A DNA stretch of 6,358 bases from an uncultured Erysipelotrichaceae bacterium (GTDB taxonomy: Bacteria; Bacillota_I; Bacilli_A; Erysipelotrichales; Coprobacillaceae). The DNA is taken from positions 1 to 6,358 of the forward strand of contig CAMFRJ010000074.1 in assembly GCA_945981915.1 (NCBI GenBank). Reading direction: 5' to 3'. The position numbers were made by a program, and so were the translations under genes. This document shows positions 1 to 6,083 of this stretch, in pieces. The number at the start of each line of letters is the position of its first letter. Position 1 is the first letter of the stretch. A model generated the notes under the pieces. That model made no database searches, had not been told where the DNA came from, and worked only from the letters and a program-made list of their open reading frames with translations.

Positions 1-33
1 AAAAAAAAGATAGTCAGGGCTATCTTTTTTTTT
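1..33 (+). terminator. Intrinsic terminator of an upstream gene, symmetric
   Basis: An A-tract (1-8) leads into the stem GATAG (9-13) and CTATC (20-24) with a six-base loop, followed by a run of nine T (25-33). The A-tract can pair with the T-tract to lengthen the stem, so the element could stop transcription from either side. It presumably ends a gene lying left of the window and insulates the ATPase gene that follows. Confidence 0.8.
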
Positions 34-61
34 ATATAAATATTATATATAATATTTATAT
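34..61. repeat. 28-bp perfect AT-only palindrome upstream of the HerA-like gene
   Basis: Every base from 34 to 47 pairs with its partner from 48 to 61, with no G or C in the element. It lies between the upstream terminator and the ribosome binding site of the ATPase gene, and contains a TATAAT at 48-53. It may simply be an AT-rich promoter region, or a symmetric operator; the sequence alone does not decide. Confidence 0.6.
48..53 (+). promoter_or_regulatory. Possible -10 box for the HerA-like ATPase gene
   Basis: TATAAT lies 39 bases before the start codon, inside the AT-only palindrome. Seventeen bases upstream there is only the T-tract of the terminator, so no -35 consensus is visible. The preceding gene is cut off by a terminator, so a promoter is needed between about 34 and 78, and this is the best candidate. 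Confidence 0.4.
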
Positions 62-92
62 TAATAGTTCATAAAGATGGAGGAGAAAGAGT

Positions 93-1688
93 ATGATTGA
101 TAAGAATAAAATATGGATTGCAAGTAGCGATCAACCTATATATATGATTCCTCAAATGGCAAATAGACATGGTCTCATTGCAGGAGCAACGGGAACAGGG
201 AAAACAATCACTTTAAAGGTAATGGCTGAATCATTTTCAGACTTAGGAGTTCCTGTTTTTTTAAGTGATGTTAAAAGTGATTTATCAGGAATGTGTCAAC
301 CAGGAAAAAATAGTGATAATATGCAAGAAAGAATCAAATATTTTGGTATCAATAATTGGCAATATAAGAGTTTTCCAACCCATTATTGGGATATTTTTGG
401 AGAAGTGGGACATCCCATAAGAGTAACAGTTTCTGAGATGGGGCCAGTGCTTTTAGGGAAACTGTTGGGGTTAACTGATGTACAAGAGGGTGTATTAGCT
501 ATTGTCTTTAGAGTTGCTGATGATGCAGGGTATTTGATGGATGACCTTAAAGATCTAAGAGCCATGCTTGCTTATGTAGGAGAGCATAAAGAAGATTACA
601 CGATGACTTATGGAAATGTTTCTACTGCTTCTATTGGAGCAATACAAAGGGCGCTCTTACAGTTGGAAGATGAAGGAGGAGATATCTTTTTTGGTCTACC
701 AAGTTTTGAGATAACAGACTGGATGAGAACAGATTCTCAAGGAAAGGGCTATATCAATATTTTAAATAGTACTAGACTCATTCAATCACCAACATTATAT
801 TCTACATTTTTATTATGGATGTTAAGTGAACTTTATGAAAGATTACCAGAAGTGGGAGATTTAGATAAACCAAGAATGATTTTCTTTTTTGATGAAGCTC
901 ATTTACTGTTTAAAGATTGCCCACCAGCACTGGTGCAAAAAGTTGTTCAGATTGTTAAACTGATTCGTTCAAAAGGTGTAGGTATATATTTTATTAGTCA
1001 GAGTCCTAGTGATATTCCAGATGAAGTTTTAGCACAATTATCACATCGTATACAACATGCTTTGCGTGCTTTTACCCCAGCAGAACAAAAAGCAGTGAAA
1101 GTTGTTGCCCAAACATTCAGACAGAATCCAGCTTTTAAAGTAGAAGAAATTATCGGTGAATTAAAAGTAGGAGAAGCTTTGGTTTCATGTCTTGATGAGG
1201 ATGGAGCTCCAGGGATTGTTCAAAGGGCAAGAATCTTACCACCACAAAGTCTTATGGGTCCAAGTGATGAAGCAGTTGTTAAGCAAACGATTTTAGCAAG
1301 TGAATTCGAATTAAAATATCGAAAGACAACAGATCGTATGTCTGCTTTTGAATCATTACAACAAGTCAATGCACAAGAGCAAGAGCAAGAAGAAACAGAA
1401 AAACAGTTAAAAGCTAAAGAAAAAGAAGAAGCAAAGGCTAAAGCTGCTGCAGAAAAAGAAAAAGCAAAAAAAGATAAACAAAAAACAGATATTGCTAAGA
1501 AGACATTGAATTCGGCAACATCATCTGTAAGCCGTTCAATCAGTTCTAGTATTTCTCGTTCTATTATGGGAGGAAAAAGTACGAGTCCTGAAAAAATTAT
1601 TCAACGTGCTGCTACCAATGCATTGAGTACTTTTTTAAGAGAAAGCGGCAAGAGTATTACCAGAGGCTTGTTTGGTACAAAAAAATAA
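93..1688 (+). CDS. yjgR: HerA-like ATPase/helicase, YjgR (DUF853) family
   Basis: A 531-residue cytoplasmic P-loop ATPase of the FtsK/HerA superfamily, closely resembling Escherichia coli YjgR from end to end. After a short lead (MANRHGLIAG, 22-31) comes the Walker A motif GATGTGKT (31-38, Lys37), then the family block VFLSDVKSDL (55-64). Next are WDIFGE (99-104), Walker B MIFFFDEAH (262-270, Asp267/Glu268) and the sensor-like ISQSPSDIP (301-309). HALRAFTPAEQKAVK (322-336) is another conserved block. Residues 425-468 are Lys/Glu/Ala-rich and probably form a charged helix. The tail (about 500-531) is a conserved amphipathic end as in YjgR. The ATG is preceded by GGAGGAG (79-85) seven bases away. 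Terminators on both sides suggest a single-gene unit. The cellular role of the family is not settled, and helicase activity is inferred from its relation to HerA. No NurA-like nuclease gene lies beside it. Length is slightly above the roughly 500 residues of YjgR because of the charged segment. Confidence 0.93.
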   Translation: MIDKNKIWIASSDQPIYMIPQMANRHGLIAGATGTGKTITLKVMAESFSDLGVPVFLSDVKSDLSGMCQPGKNSDNMQERIKYFGINNWQYKSFPTHYWDIFGEVGHPIRVTVSEMGPVLLGKLLGLTDVQEGVLAIVFRVADDAGYLMDDLKDLRAMLAYVGEHKEDYTMTYGNVSTASIGAIQRALLQLEDEGGDIFFGLPSFEITDWMRTDSQGKGYINILNSTRLIQSPTLYSTFLLWMLSELYERLPEVGDLDKPRMIFFFDEAHLLFKDCPPALVQKVVQIVKLIRSKGVGIYFISQSPSDIPDEVLAQLSHRIQHALRAFTPAEQKAVKVVAQTFRQNPAFKVEEIIGELKVGEALVSCLDEDGAPGIVQRARILPPQSLMGPSDEAVVKQTILASEFELKYRKTTDRMSAFESLQQVNAQEQEQEETEKQLKAKEKEEAKAKAAAEKEKAKKDKQKTDIAKKTLNSATSSVSRSISSSISRSIMGGKSTSPEKIIQRAATNALSTFLRESGKSITRGLFGTKK

Positions 1689-1709
1689 GGAAGATATCTT
1701 CCTTTTTTT
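1681..1709 (+). terminator. Intrinsic terminator of the HerA-like ATPase gene
   Basis: The perfect inverted repeat GGAAG-ATAT-CTTCC (1689-1702) follows the stop codon directly and is flanked by an A-rich stretch and seven T (1703-1709). The A-tract overlaps the last lysine codons and the stop codon, so the stem begins inside the gene end. Confidence 0.85.
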
Positions 1710-1723
1710 AATAATTATGTTAA

Positions 1724-1729
1724 TATAAT
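1724..1729 (+). promoter_or_regulatory. Possible -10 box for the small acidic protein gene
   Basis: TATAAT lies 28 bases before the start codon, downstream of the ATPase terminator. No -35 hexamer is recognisable 16-18 bases upstream; that position falls in the terminator T-tract. The call rests on the -10 match and on the need for a promoter after a terminator. Confidence 0.35.
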
Positions 1730-1757
1730 ATTCGACAATAATCTAAGGAGGAGTATA

Positions 1758-2099
1758 ATGAAACAATTAACGATACAATTTAGTGATGAAGATATTGAAA
1801 TATTAGAAGAACAACTCCAAGAATTACAAGATACAGGGGTAGCCGATACATTAGAAGACTATGTTTATTATGCAACAATGGCACATTGTAAAACAATGAA
1901 AGCAGCCTCCCAATTGGTAAACCAAGCAGGAGGTCTAGAAAGATTAATGTCAGATGAAAATATTCATGTTGGAGTATTAAATATGCCAGTACAGTTATCT
2001 GATGCTGATGATAAAGAAGAATTCAGTCAATATTTGAATCAGGTCATCAATGATGCTGTTAGGGAATTCAATAATAGAAATAATGGGCAATTAAATTAA
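1758..2099 (+). CDS. Small acidic protein of unknown function (113 aa)
   Basis: I do not recognise this protein. It is a complete gene: AAGGAGGAG (1745-1753) lies just before the ATG, and a strong hairpin terminator follows. The product is strongly acidic (21 Asp/Glu against 7 Lys/Arg) and has no signal peptide, membrane segment or metal-binding cysteines; the one cysteine is Cys44. Residues 3-8 look like a beta strand, 10-24 like a Glu-rich helix and 31-50 like a second helix. That order recalls a ribbon-helix-helix fold, but the strand lacks the basic residues usual for DNA contact, so DNA binding is doubtful. A second helix is likely near 86-105. It follows the HerA-like gene on the same strand but is cut off from it by a terminator, so a shared function is not implied. 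Confidence 0.75.
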   Translation: MKQLTIQFSDEDIEILEEQLQELQDTGVADTLEDYVYYATMAHCKTMKAASQLVNQAGGLERLMSDENIHVGVLNMPVQLSDADDKEEFSQYLNQVINDAVREFNNRNNGQLN

Positions 2100-2149
2100 A
2101 AAGCATCGCGAGTGTCATTTTTAGTTGTGACATATCGCGATACTTTTTT
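2098..2149. terminator. Bidirectional terminator between convergent genes
   Basis: A two-part stem pairs ATCGCGA (2105-2111) with TCGCGAT (2135-2141) and TGTCA (2113-2117) with TGACA (2128-2132), closing a ten-base loop. It is flanked by an A-tract (2098-2102) on the left and T6 (2144-2149) on the right. It therefore reads as a terminator for the small acidic protein gene on the plus strand and for the rubredoxin gene on the minus strand. The stop codon of the rubredoxin gene (2148-2150) overlaps its right end. Confidence 0.85.
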
Positions 2150-2756
2150 ATATTTTTTCAAAATCACTTGCAGGATGTTTGCAAAGTGGACAAATATAAT
2201 CGTCAGGTAATGTTTCCCCTTCGTAAACAAAACCACAGATCTTACAGCGCCAAGCTGTTTTTTGAGATGATTTCTTTTCTGGTTTAGGTTTAATATGTTG
2301 ATGATAATAAGTATATGTTGCTGATGGGACTTGATTTAAGATATCCATATCAGTAACCATACCAATAAATAATGAATGTGTCCCTAAATCAATAATTTGA
2401 TCTACCCAAGCAGAAATATAGGCATTTGTTCCTTTTGTGATAATTGGTAAATCATTATATCCTTTCTTATAATCATGGAAACCATCAAATTTATTCACAT
2501 CTCTTCCTGATTGAAAACCAAATCTTTGAAATAAAGAAAAATCTGCTTCTTCACTTAAAATACATAAATTAAATTTTCTAGTATTTGCGATGACATCATG
2601 ACTATAGTTTGCTTTATTAACAGCAATTCCTACTTTTTGAGGTTGAGAAGTTAATTGTAAACCTGTATTAATGATACAACCATTATCTTTTTGACCATCA
2701 TTAGAAGTTAAGACAAAAAGTCCATAACTAAATTTTTGCATTGTTTTTTCGTTCAT
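2148..2756 (-). CDS. hrb: High-molecular-weight rubredoxin: flavin reductase domain fused to rubredoxin
   Basis: A 202-residue soluble redox protein. Residues 1-150 form a flavin-reductase-like split-barrel domain that binds FMN (MQKFSYGLFVLTS near the start, then GCIINTGLQLTSQP and VGIAVNKANYSHDVI). A Lys/Ser-rich linker (about 157-167) joins it to a short rubredoxin domain. There CKIC (Cys171, Cys174) and CPLC (Cys189, Cys192) would hold one iron, with the typical Gly-Phe-Val-Tyr-Glu-Gly and Pro-Asp-Asp between them. In acetogens, proteins of this build pass electrons from NAD(P)H to the flavodiiron protein FprA, which reduces oxygen or nitric oxide; that role here is inferred, and no FprA gene is in the window. 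An in-frame ATG 15 bases upstream (2771) would give five more residues, but its own bases run into the GGAGG of the ribosome binding site (2765-2769). That site lies eight bases before the ATG at 2756, so 2756 is chosen. Confidence 0.9.
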   Translation of the reverse strand: MNEKTMQKFSYGLFVLTSNDGQKDNGCIINTGLQLTSQPQKVGIAVNKANYSHDVIANTRKFNLCILSEEADFSLFQRFGFQSGRDVNKFDGFHDYKKGYNDLPIITKGTNAYISAWVDQIIDLGTHSLFIGMVTDMDILNQVPSATYTYYHQHIKPKPEKKSSQKTAWRCKICGFVYEGETLPDDYICPLCKHPASDFEKI

Positions 2757-2778
2757 AATTATTTCCTCCATTTTTTAT

Positions 2779-2787
2779 ATTATAACA
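2779..2787 (-). promoter_or_regulatory. Extended -10 promoter of the rubredoxin fusion gene
   Basis: Read on the minus strand this is TGTTATAAT, a perfect TGnTATAAT extended -10. No good -35 lies 17 bases upstream; a TTGACA (2800-2795) is present but only ten bases away, which is too close. Transcription would begin near 2772, leaving a leader of about 16 bases that holds the GGAGG. This also argues against the upstream ATG at 2771 as the start. Confidence 0.65.
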
Positions 2788-2793
2788 AAAATC

Positions 2794-2823
2794 TTGTCAA
2801 TTGAGTACATTTATTATTAAAAT
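2794..2823 (+). promoter_or_regulatory. Probable promoter of the lipoprotein gene
   Basis: TTGTCA (2794-2799) and TAAAAT (2818-2823) are each one base off consensus and stand 18 bases apart. Transcription would start near 2830, giving a very short leader that still includes most of the ribosome binding site AGAGGTG. The -35 overlaps the region the polymerase would cover on the divergent rubredoxin promoter. Confidence 0.5.
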
Positions 2824-2842
2824 AACAAAGAGGTGTGTTTTT

Positions 2843-3628
2843 ATGAAAAAAATAATGAAATTATTGACTATGTTTTCTTTGATTTTTGTTTTAACTGGAT
2901 GTATGAAAATGAATATGAATATTGAAGTATCAAAAGATTTAAAAATGAATATGAATGTCGAAATGTTAATGCAAGAATCATTTTTAAGCACTATCAATAT
3001 GACAAAAGATGAATTTTTTCAAACTATGGAAAAAGAAGTATCGTCGGAAATGAATGGGGCTCAAATAGAACCAATAGAAAAAACAATAGCTGGACAAACA
3101 TGGATAGGACTCGTAGCAAAGGCAAATCATGTAGATGACGATGTCCAGGACATGTTGAAAAAAGATGGAAATATGATGACGTTGACATTGCCGCTTGAGG
3201 AGCTTCAGGATGTTGACGAATTAGAAGATATGGATTATTCTTTGCAAGATTTGAAAAATACTGGTGTAGAAATGAATGTCTCTATAAAAATGCCAGGGAA
3301 AGTCTCTTCAAATGTGGGGAATGTTGATGGTGACACAGTAACGATAGACCTCATAGAATTGATGTCACAAGATCATCAACTTGATCAAATAGTTGTGACG
3401 TGTGATCTTTCAAAAAGTCAATCTGTCAATCAGGTATGGATATATGTTGTATCTGGTTTGGGTATTCTTGTTTTTATTGTAATCCTTATTTTCATTATAA
3501 AGAATAAAAAGAAAAATCTTTTTATCGAAGCAAATCAACAAAACGATATTTCTTTTTGTCCTCATTGTGGAACAAAACTGGATGGAGAGATCATTTGTCC
3601 ACATTGTCACCAAGATGTCCATCAATAA
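2843..3628 (+). CDS. Membrane lipoprotein with LppM-like region, TM helix and C-terminal zinc ribbon
   Basis: A 261-residue protein. The signal peptide has a KKIMK start, a hydrophobic core and the lipobox LTGC (17-20), so Cys20 should be lipidated and the protein held on the outer face of the membrane. Just after it, KMNMN(I/V)E occurs twice (22-28 and 34-40). The outer region to about 195 is rich in acidic residues and Met and resembles LppM/DUF3153-type lipoproteins in layout; that assignment is tentative. A single membrane helix (about 198-219) is followed by a positive NKKKN stop, so the tail should lie in the cytoplasm. The tail carries a zinc ribbon, CPHC (Cys239, Cys242) and CPHC (Cys252, Cys255). 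The ATG at 2843 is chosen over an upstream TTG at 2801 because it begins a classical signal peptide and follows AAAGAGGTG (2827-2835). Its function is unknown. Confidence 0.82.
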   Translation: MKKIMKLLTMFSLIFVLTGCMKMNMNIEVSKDLKMNMNVEMLMQESFLSTINMTKDEFFQTMEKEVSSEMNGAQIEPIEKTIAGQTWIGLVAKANHVDDDVQDMLKKDGNMMTLTLPLEELQDVDELEDMDYSLQDLKNTGVEMNVSIKMPGKVSSNVGNVDGDTVTIDLIELMSQDHQLDQIVVTCDLSKSQSVNQVWIYVVSGLGILVFIVILIFIIKNKKKNLFIEANQQNDISFCPHCGTKLDGEIICPHCHQDVHQ

Positions 3629-3635
3629 AAAATAT

Positions 3636-3705
3636 AAGATGATATGATAATCTCTTGACAGCATAACTCATAAAACGCTGCTTCAAGAAGATATCATATC
3701 ATCTT
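3636..3705. terminator. Long imperfect hairpin, bidirectional terminator between convergent genes
   Basis: A 14-bp perfect stem pairs 3636-3649 with 3692-3705. Above it are an internal loop, a second stem TCTTGA/TCAAGA (3653-3658 with 3683-3688) and a third, CAGC/GCTG (3659-3662 with 3677-3680), closing a 14-base loop. Five T follow on the right (3704-3708, the first two inside the stem), and on the minus strand a T-rich stretch follows the left arm. It lies between the lipoprotein gene and the end of the Mrp gene, so it can serve both. Its 70-base length is more than a simple terminator needs. Confidence 0.7.
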
Positions 3706-3719
3706 TTTAGATGTTTTTT
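3700..3719 (+). terminator. Alternative short terminator hairpin inside the Mrp gene end
   Basis: CATCT (3700-3704) and AGATG (3709-3713) form a five-base stem with a TTTT loop, followed by T6 (3714-3719). It shares its left arm with the base of the long hairpin, so the two cannot form together. It may act as a back-up stop for the lipoprotein transcript. Confidence 0.4.
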
Positions 3720-4522
3720 ATTTTTTCACTGAAATTTTCTAACCATGGGGCATAGAAATCTTCAACTTTTCCTAAATCAGAGAGTTGTGTGAGTTCACTA
3801 TCTAAAGGTAATTGTCCTAAAAGATCTAGACCGTATTGGTCAGCTGTTTCTTGTCCATGACTTTTACCAAAAATATAAATCTTCTTATCACAGTCAGGAC
3901 ATTTGACGTAAGACATATTTTCAACAAGACCAATAATTGGAATATTCATTTGCTTAGCCATATTTACAGCTTTTCCTACGATCATTCCAACAAGTTCTTG
4001 AGGACTAGTGACAATCACGATACCATCTAATGGCAATGATTGAAAGACCGTTAAAGGAACATCACCGGTACCAGGAGGCATATCTACGAACATATAATCG
4101 ATATCACCCCATACCACATCACTCCAAAACTGTTTGATTAAACCAGCTAATACAGGCCCTCTCCAGATGACAGGAGTATCACTTGTTTCTAACATGAGGT
4201 TGGCAGAAATGATCTTTGTTCCTGCTGTACTTGTTACAGGAATAATGTCTTCACCGTTAGATAATAATTGTTGATGTTCTACACCAAAAACACGTCCAAT
4301 AGATGGACCCGTAATATCTCCATCTAAGATAGCAACTTTTTTTCCTTCTCTTTGTTTTAATAACGCCAATAGCGCAGTAATAGAAGATTTTCCCACGCCA
4401 CCTTTACCACTCACAACACCAATCACTTTTTTAACATTTGAGTGTTGATTCATAGGCGCTAAGAAGCTTCTTTCACTACAATCTTGATTACATTCTTCAC
4501 AATTGTGACTACAATTTGCCAT
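3707..4522 (-). CDS. mrp: Mrp/NBP35-family iron-sulfur cluster carrier ATPase
   Basis: A 271-residue cytoplasmic P-loop ATPase of the Mrp/ApbC/Nbp35 family, which holds Fe-S clusters at the dimer interface and hands them to target proteins. The deviant Walker A motif GKGGVGKS (39-46, with the signature Lys40 and Lys45) is followed by ILDGDITGPS (65-74, Asp69) and VDMPPGTGD (146-154). The cluster-binding pair CPDC (Cys208, Cys211) comes next. The N-terminal DUF59/MIP18-like domain of many Mrp proteins is missing. In its place is a short Cys-rich tail with Cys4, Cys8, Cys11 and Cys15, which recalls the N-terminal ferredoxin-like cluster of eukaryotic Nbp35, although the spacing differs. The start is supported by AAAGGAG (4542-4536), though 13 bases before the ATG is a wide gap. 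The gene is divergent from the MATE gene. ApbC would be an equally valid name. Confidence 0.92.
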   Translation of the reverse strand: MANCSHNCEECNQDCSERSFLAPMNQHSNVKKVIGVVSGKGGVGKSSITALLALLKQREGKKVAILDGDITGPSIGRVFGVEHQQLLSNGEDIIPVTSTAGTKIISANLMLETSDTPVIWRGPVLAGLIKQFWSDVVWGDIDYMFVDMPPGTGDVPLTVFQSLPLDGIVIVTSPQELVGMIVGKAVNMAKQMNIPIIGLVENMSYVKCPDCDKKIYIFGKSHGQETADQYGLDLLGQLPLDSELTQLSDLGKVEDFYAPWLENFSEKIKNI

Positions 4523-4553
4523 ATAATATATTTCACTCCTTTAATCCTTTTTT

Positions 4554-4559
4554 ATTATA
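4554..4559 (-). promoter_or_regulatory. Possible -10 box of the Mrp gene
   Basis: Reads TATAAT on the minus strand, 31 bases before the start codon and just ahead of the ribosome binding site. No convincing -35 is seen 16-18 bases upstream, and there is no TG extension. Confidence 0.45.
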
Positions 4560-4628
4560 GCGAAATTGGCTTAAAAAAGGAAATGAAATGGTAATATATT
4601 ATTGAGTTAAGAAATCCTTGTGAATCTC

Positions 4629-4657
4629 TTGACGAATAGTTCATGGAGAAAGATAAT
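4629..4657 (+). promoter_or_regulatory. Promoter of the MATE transporter gene
   Basis: TTGACG (4629-4634) and GATAAT (4652-4657) are each one base off consensus with an ideal 17-base spacer. This is the best housekeeping-sigma promoter in the window. Transcription would begin near 4664, leaving a leader of about 73 bases before the ATG. The rest of the intergenic region 4523-4736 is AT-rich and shows no riboswitch or open reading frame of note. Confidence 0.7.
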
Positions 4658-4677
4658 GTAAGATACAGAGTCAGATA

Positions 4678-4697
4678 TTAAAGATATCAATCTTTAA
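4678..4697 (+). promoter_or_regulatory. Perfect 8-bp hairpin in the MATE leader
   Basis: TTAAAGAT (4678-4685) and ATCTTTAA (4690-4697) form a perfect inverted repeat around ATCA. It lies downstream of the probable start of transcription and 39 bases before the ATG. No T-tract follows at once, so it is not a clear terminator. It could be an operator for a dimeric repressor or an RNA stem; the stem is AT-rich and weak. Confidence 0.4.
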
Positions 4698-4736
4698 AAG
4701 TGTTTTGATGAAAATATAAAAGAAAGGGGGGATACC

Positions 4737-6083
4737 ATGAAAAATATGACAGAGGGAAATTCTTTAAAATTAATTATTATATTTGCATTACCTTTAATGT
4801 TTGGGAATCTTTTACAACAACTATATACTATGGTTGATACAATGATTGTTGGGCAGTTTGTGGGTGTTGATGCTTTGGCTTCTATTGGTGGAGCTGATTG
4901 GATCACCTGGGCCATTCTTGGGCTATTAATGGGCTTTACTCAAGGATTTTCTATTCGTGTGTCTAACTGTTTAGGTGCTAATGATGAAAAAGGAATGGAA
5001 AAGACAATAACAATGTCTTATCTTTCTTGTTTGGTGATAGGGATTCTTGTCATGATTATATCACAAATCATTATTGTCCCCTTACTTCATCTATTAAATA
5101 CACCAGAAAATACGATCCAAGGCTCAATATTATATTTAAGAATTATTTCTACTGGTTCAATCATTGTCATTTTTTATAATTGTTTTTCAAGTACTTTAAG
5201 AGCAATTGGTGATAGTCGAACACCACTTCATGCTATGGTGATAGCAGCGTGTATAAATATCATACTAGATTTGATTGCAGTTTGTATTTTTCATTTAGGA
5301 ATAGCTGGTGCAGCTCTAGCAACTCTTATATCACAATTATTTGCAGCTTTATTTTGTTATAGAAGATTGACAAAAGAATTACCATTTCAACTGACGAAAG
5401 AAAGCTTTTATCTTGATATGCATTTGATCAGACAATTAATTAAATTAGGAACACCATTAGCTTTTCAAAATATGATTATTGCAATTGGTGGCATTATTTT
5501 ACAAAGTGTTGTCAATGGTTTTGGTTTCTTGTTTATTGCTGGCTATACAGCCACTAATAAATTTTATGGTATCTTAGAAGTTGTTTCGATTTCTTTTGGT
5601 TATGCCATTACAACATTTACATCTCAAAACTATGGAGCAAAAAAATATCAAAGGATGAAACAAGGTGTTTTTCAAGCAAATTTATTATCGGTTGCGATTT
5701 CCATTGTCATATTATTGATTGTCATTTTATTTGGTAAAAATGTTTTGATGTTATTCATATCAGCTTCACCTAAACAAACGCAAATAGTATTAAAATATGC
5801 TTATGATTATCTATTCGTGATGGCTGTTTGTTTGCCAATCCTATATATTTTATATTCATACCGCAGTGCTTTACAAGGAATGGAAAATACTTTTATTCCG
5901 ATGGTTTCAGGTATTGTTGAGCTTGTGATGAGAGTATCAGCAGCTTTGATATTACCAAAGTATATAGGTGTTTATGGTATTTATATTGCTGAGGTATTAG
6001 CTTGGTTTGGAGCGGCGATTATGTTATATATTTGTTATAAAATTGATATGAGAAAGATTAATCAAAAGGAATTGACAGAATAA
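4737..6083 (+). CDS. MATE-family multidrug efflux transporter
   Basis: A 448-residue inner-membrane antiporter that exports cationic drugs or metabolites in exchange for Na+ or H+. It is full length for the family, with about twelve hydrophobic segments in two six-helix lobes. The N-terminal MTEGN (4-8), LQQLYTMVDTMIVGQFVG (26-43) and ALASIGG (46-52) are typical of the clostridial MATE branch. The lobe signature appears twice, as LRAIGDSRTP (154-163) and YRSALQGMENTFIP (375-388). FTSQNYGAKKYQR (294-306) is the second-lobe loop motif, with SNCLGANDEKGM (76-87) as its first-lobe counterpart. The ATG follows an unusual G6 run (4726-4731) that serves as the ribosome binding site. The gene is divergent from mrp, and its stop codon overlaps the start of the next gene, so the two are probably translated together. 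The substrate cannot be told from sequence. Confidence 0.93.
   Translation: MKNMTEGNSLKLIIIFALPLMFGNLLQQLYTMVDTMIVGQFVGVDALASIGGADWITWAILGLLMGFTQGFSIRVSNCLGANDEKGMEKTITMSYLSCLVIGILVMIISQIIIVPLLHLLNTPENTIQGSILYLRIISTGSIIVIFYNCFSSTLRAIGDSRTPLHAMVIAACINIILDLIAVCIFHLGIAGAALATLISQLFAALFCYRRLTKELPFQLTKESFYLDMHLIRQLIKLGTPLAFQNMIIAIGGIILQSVVNGFGFLFIAGYTATNKFYGILEVVSISFGYAITTFTSQNYGAKKYQRMKQGVFQANLLSVAISIVILLIVILFGKNVLMLFISASPKQTQIVLKYAYDYLFVMAVCLPILYILYSYRSALQGMENTFIPMVSGIVELVMRVSAALILPKYIGVYGIYIAEVLAWFGAAIMLYICYKIDMRKINQKELTE

Noticed and set aside
2795..2800. TTGACA on the minus strand as -35 of the rubredoxin gene
   Set aside because: It is only ten bases from TATAAT. With a 17-base spacer the -10 would abut the ribosome binding site.
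2801..2842. TTG-initiated 14-residue extension of the lipoprotein
   Set aside because: It would bury the signal peptide, lies over the promoter region, and lacks a ribosome binding site of its own.
2906..2956. Repeated AATGAATATGAAT segments as a DNA repeat element
   Set aside because: It is a short in-frame repetition (KMNMN) within the lipoprotein coding region and shows no array.
3649..3659. AATCTCTTGAC occurs here and again at 4623-4633
   Set aside because: A shared 11-mer is expected by chance in a window of this size and composition. One copy is in a promoter -35 and the other in a terminator arm, so no common role is apparent.
3655..3660. TTGACA that could be a plus-strand -35
   Set aside because: No -10 lies 16-18 bases downstream, there is no plus-strand gene after it, and it is part of the long hairpin.
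4592..4601. TAATATATTA palindrome in the mrp-MATE intergenic region
   Set aside because: Ten A/T-only bases are too short to stand out in DNA of this composition.
4643..4681. 12-codon open frame in the mrp-MATE intergenic region (possible leader peptide)
   Set aside because: It has no ribosome binding site and its start lies upstream of the predicted transcription start of the only good promoter.
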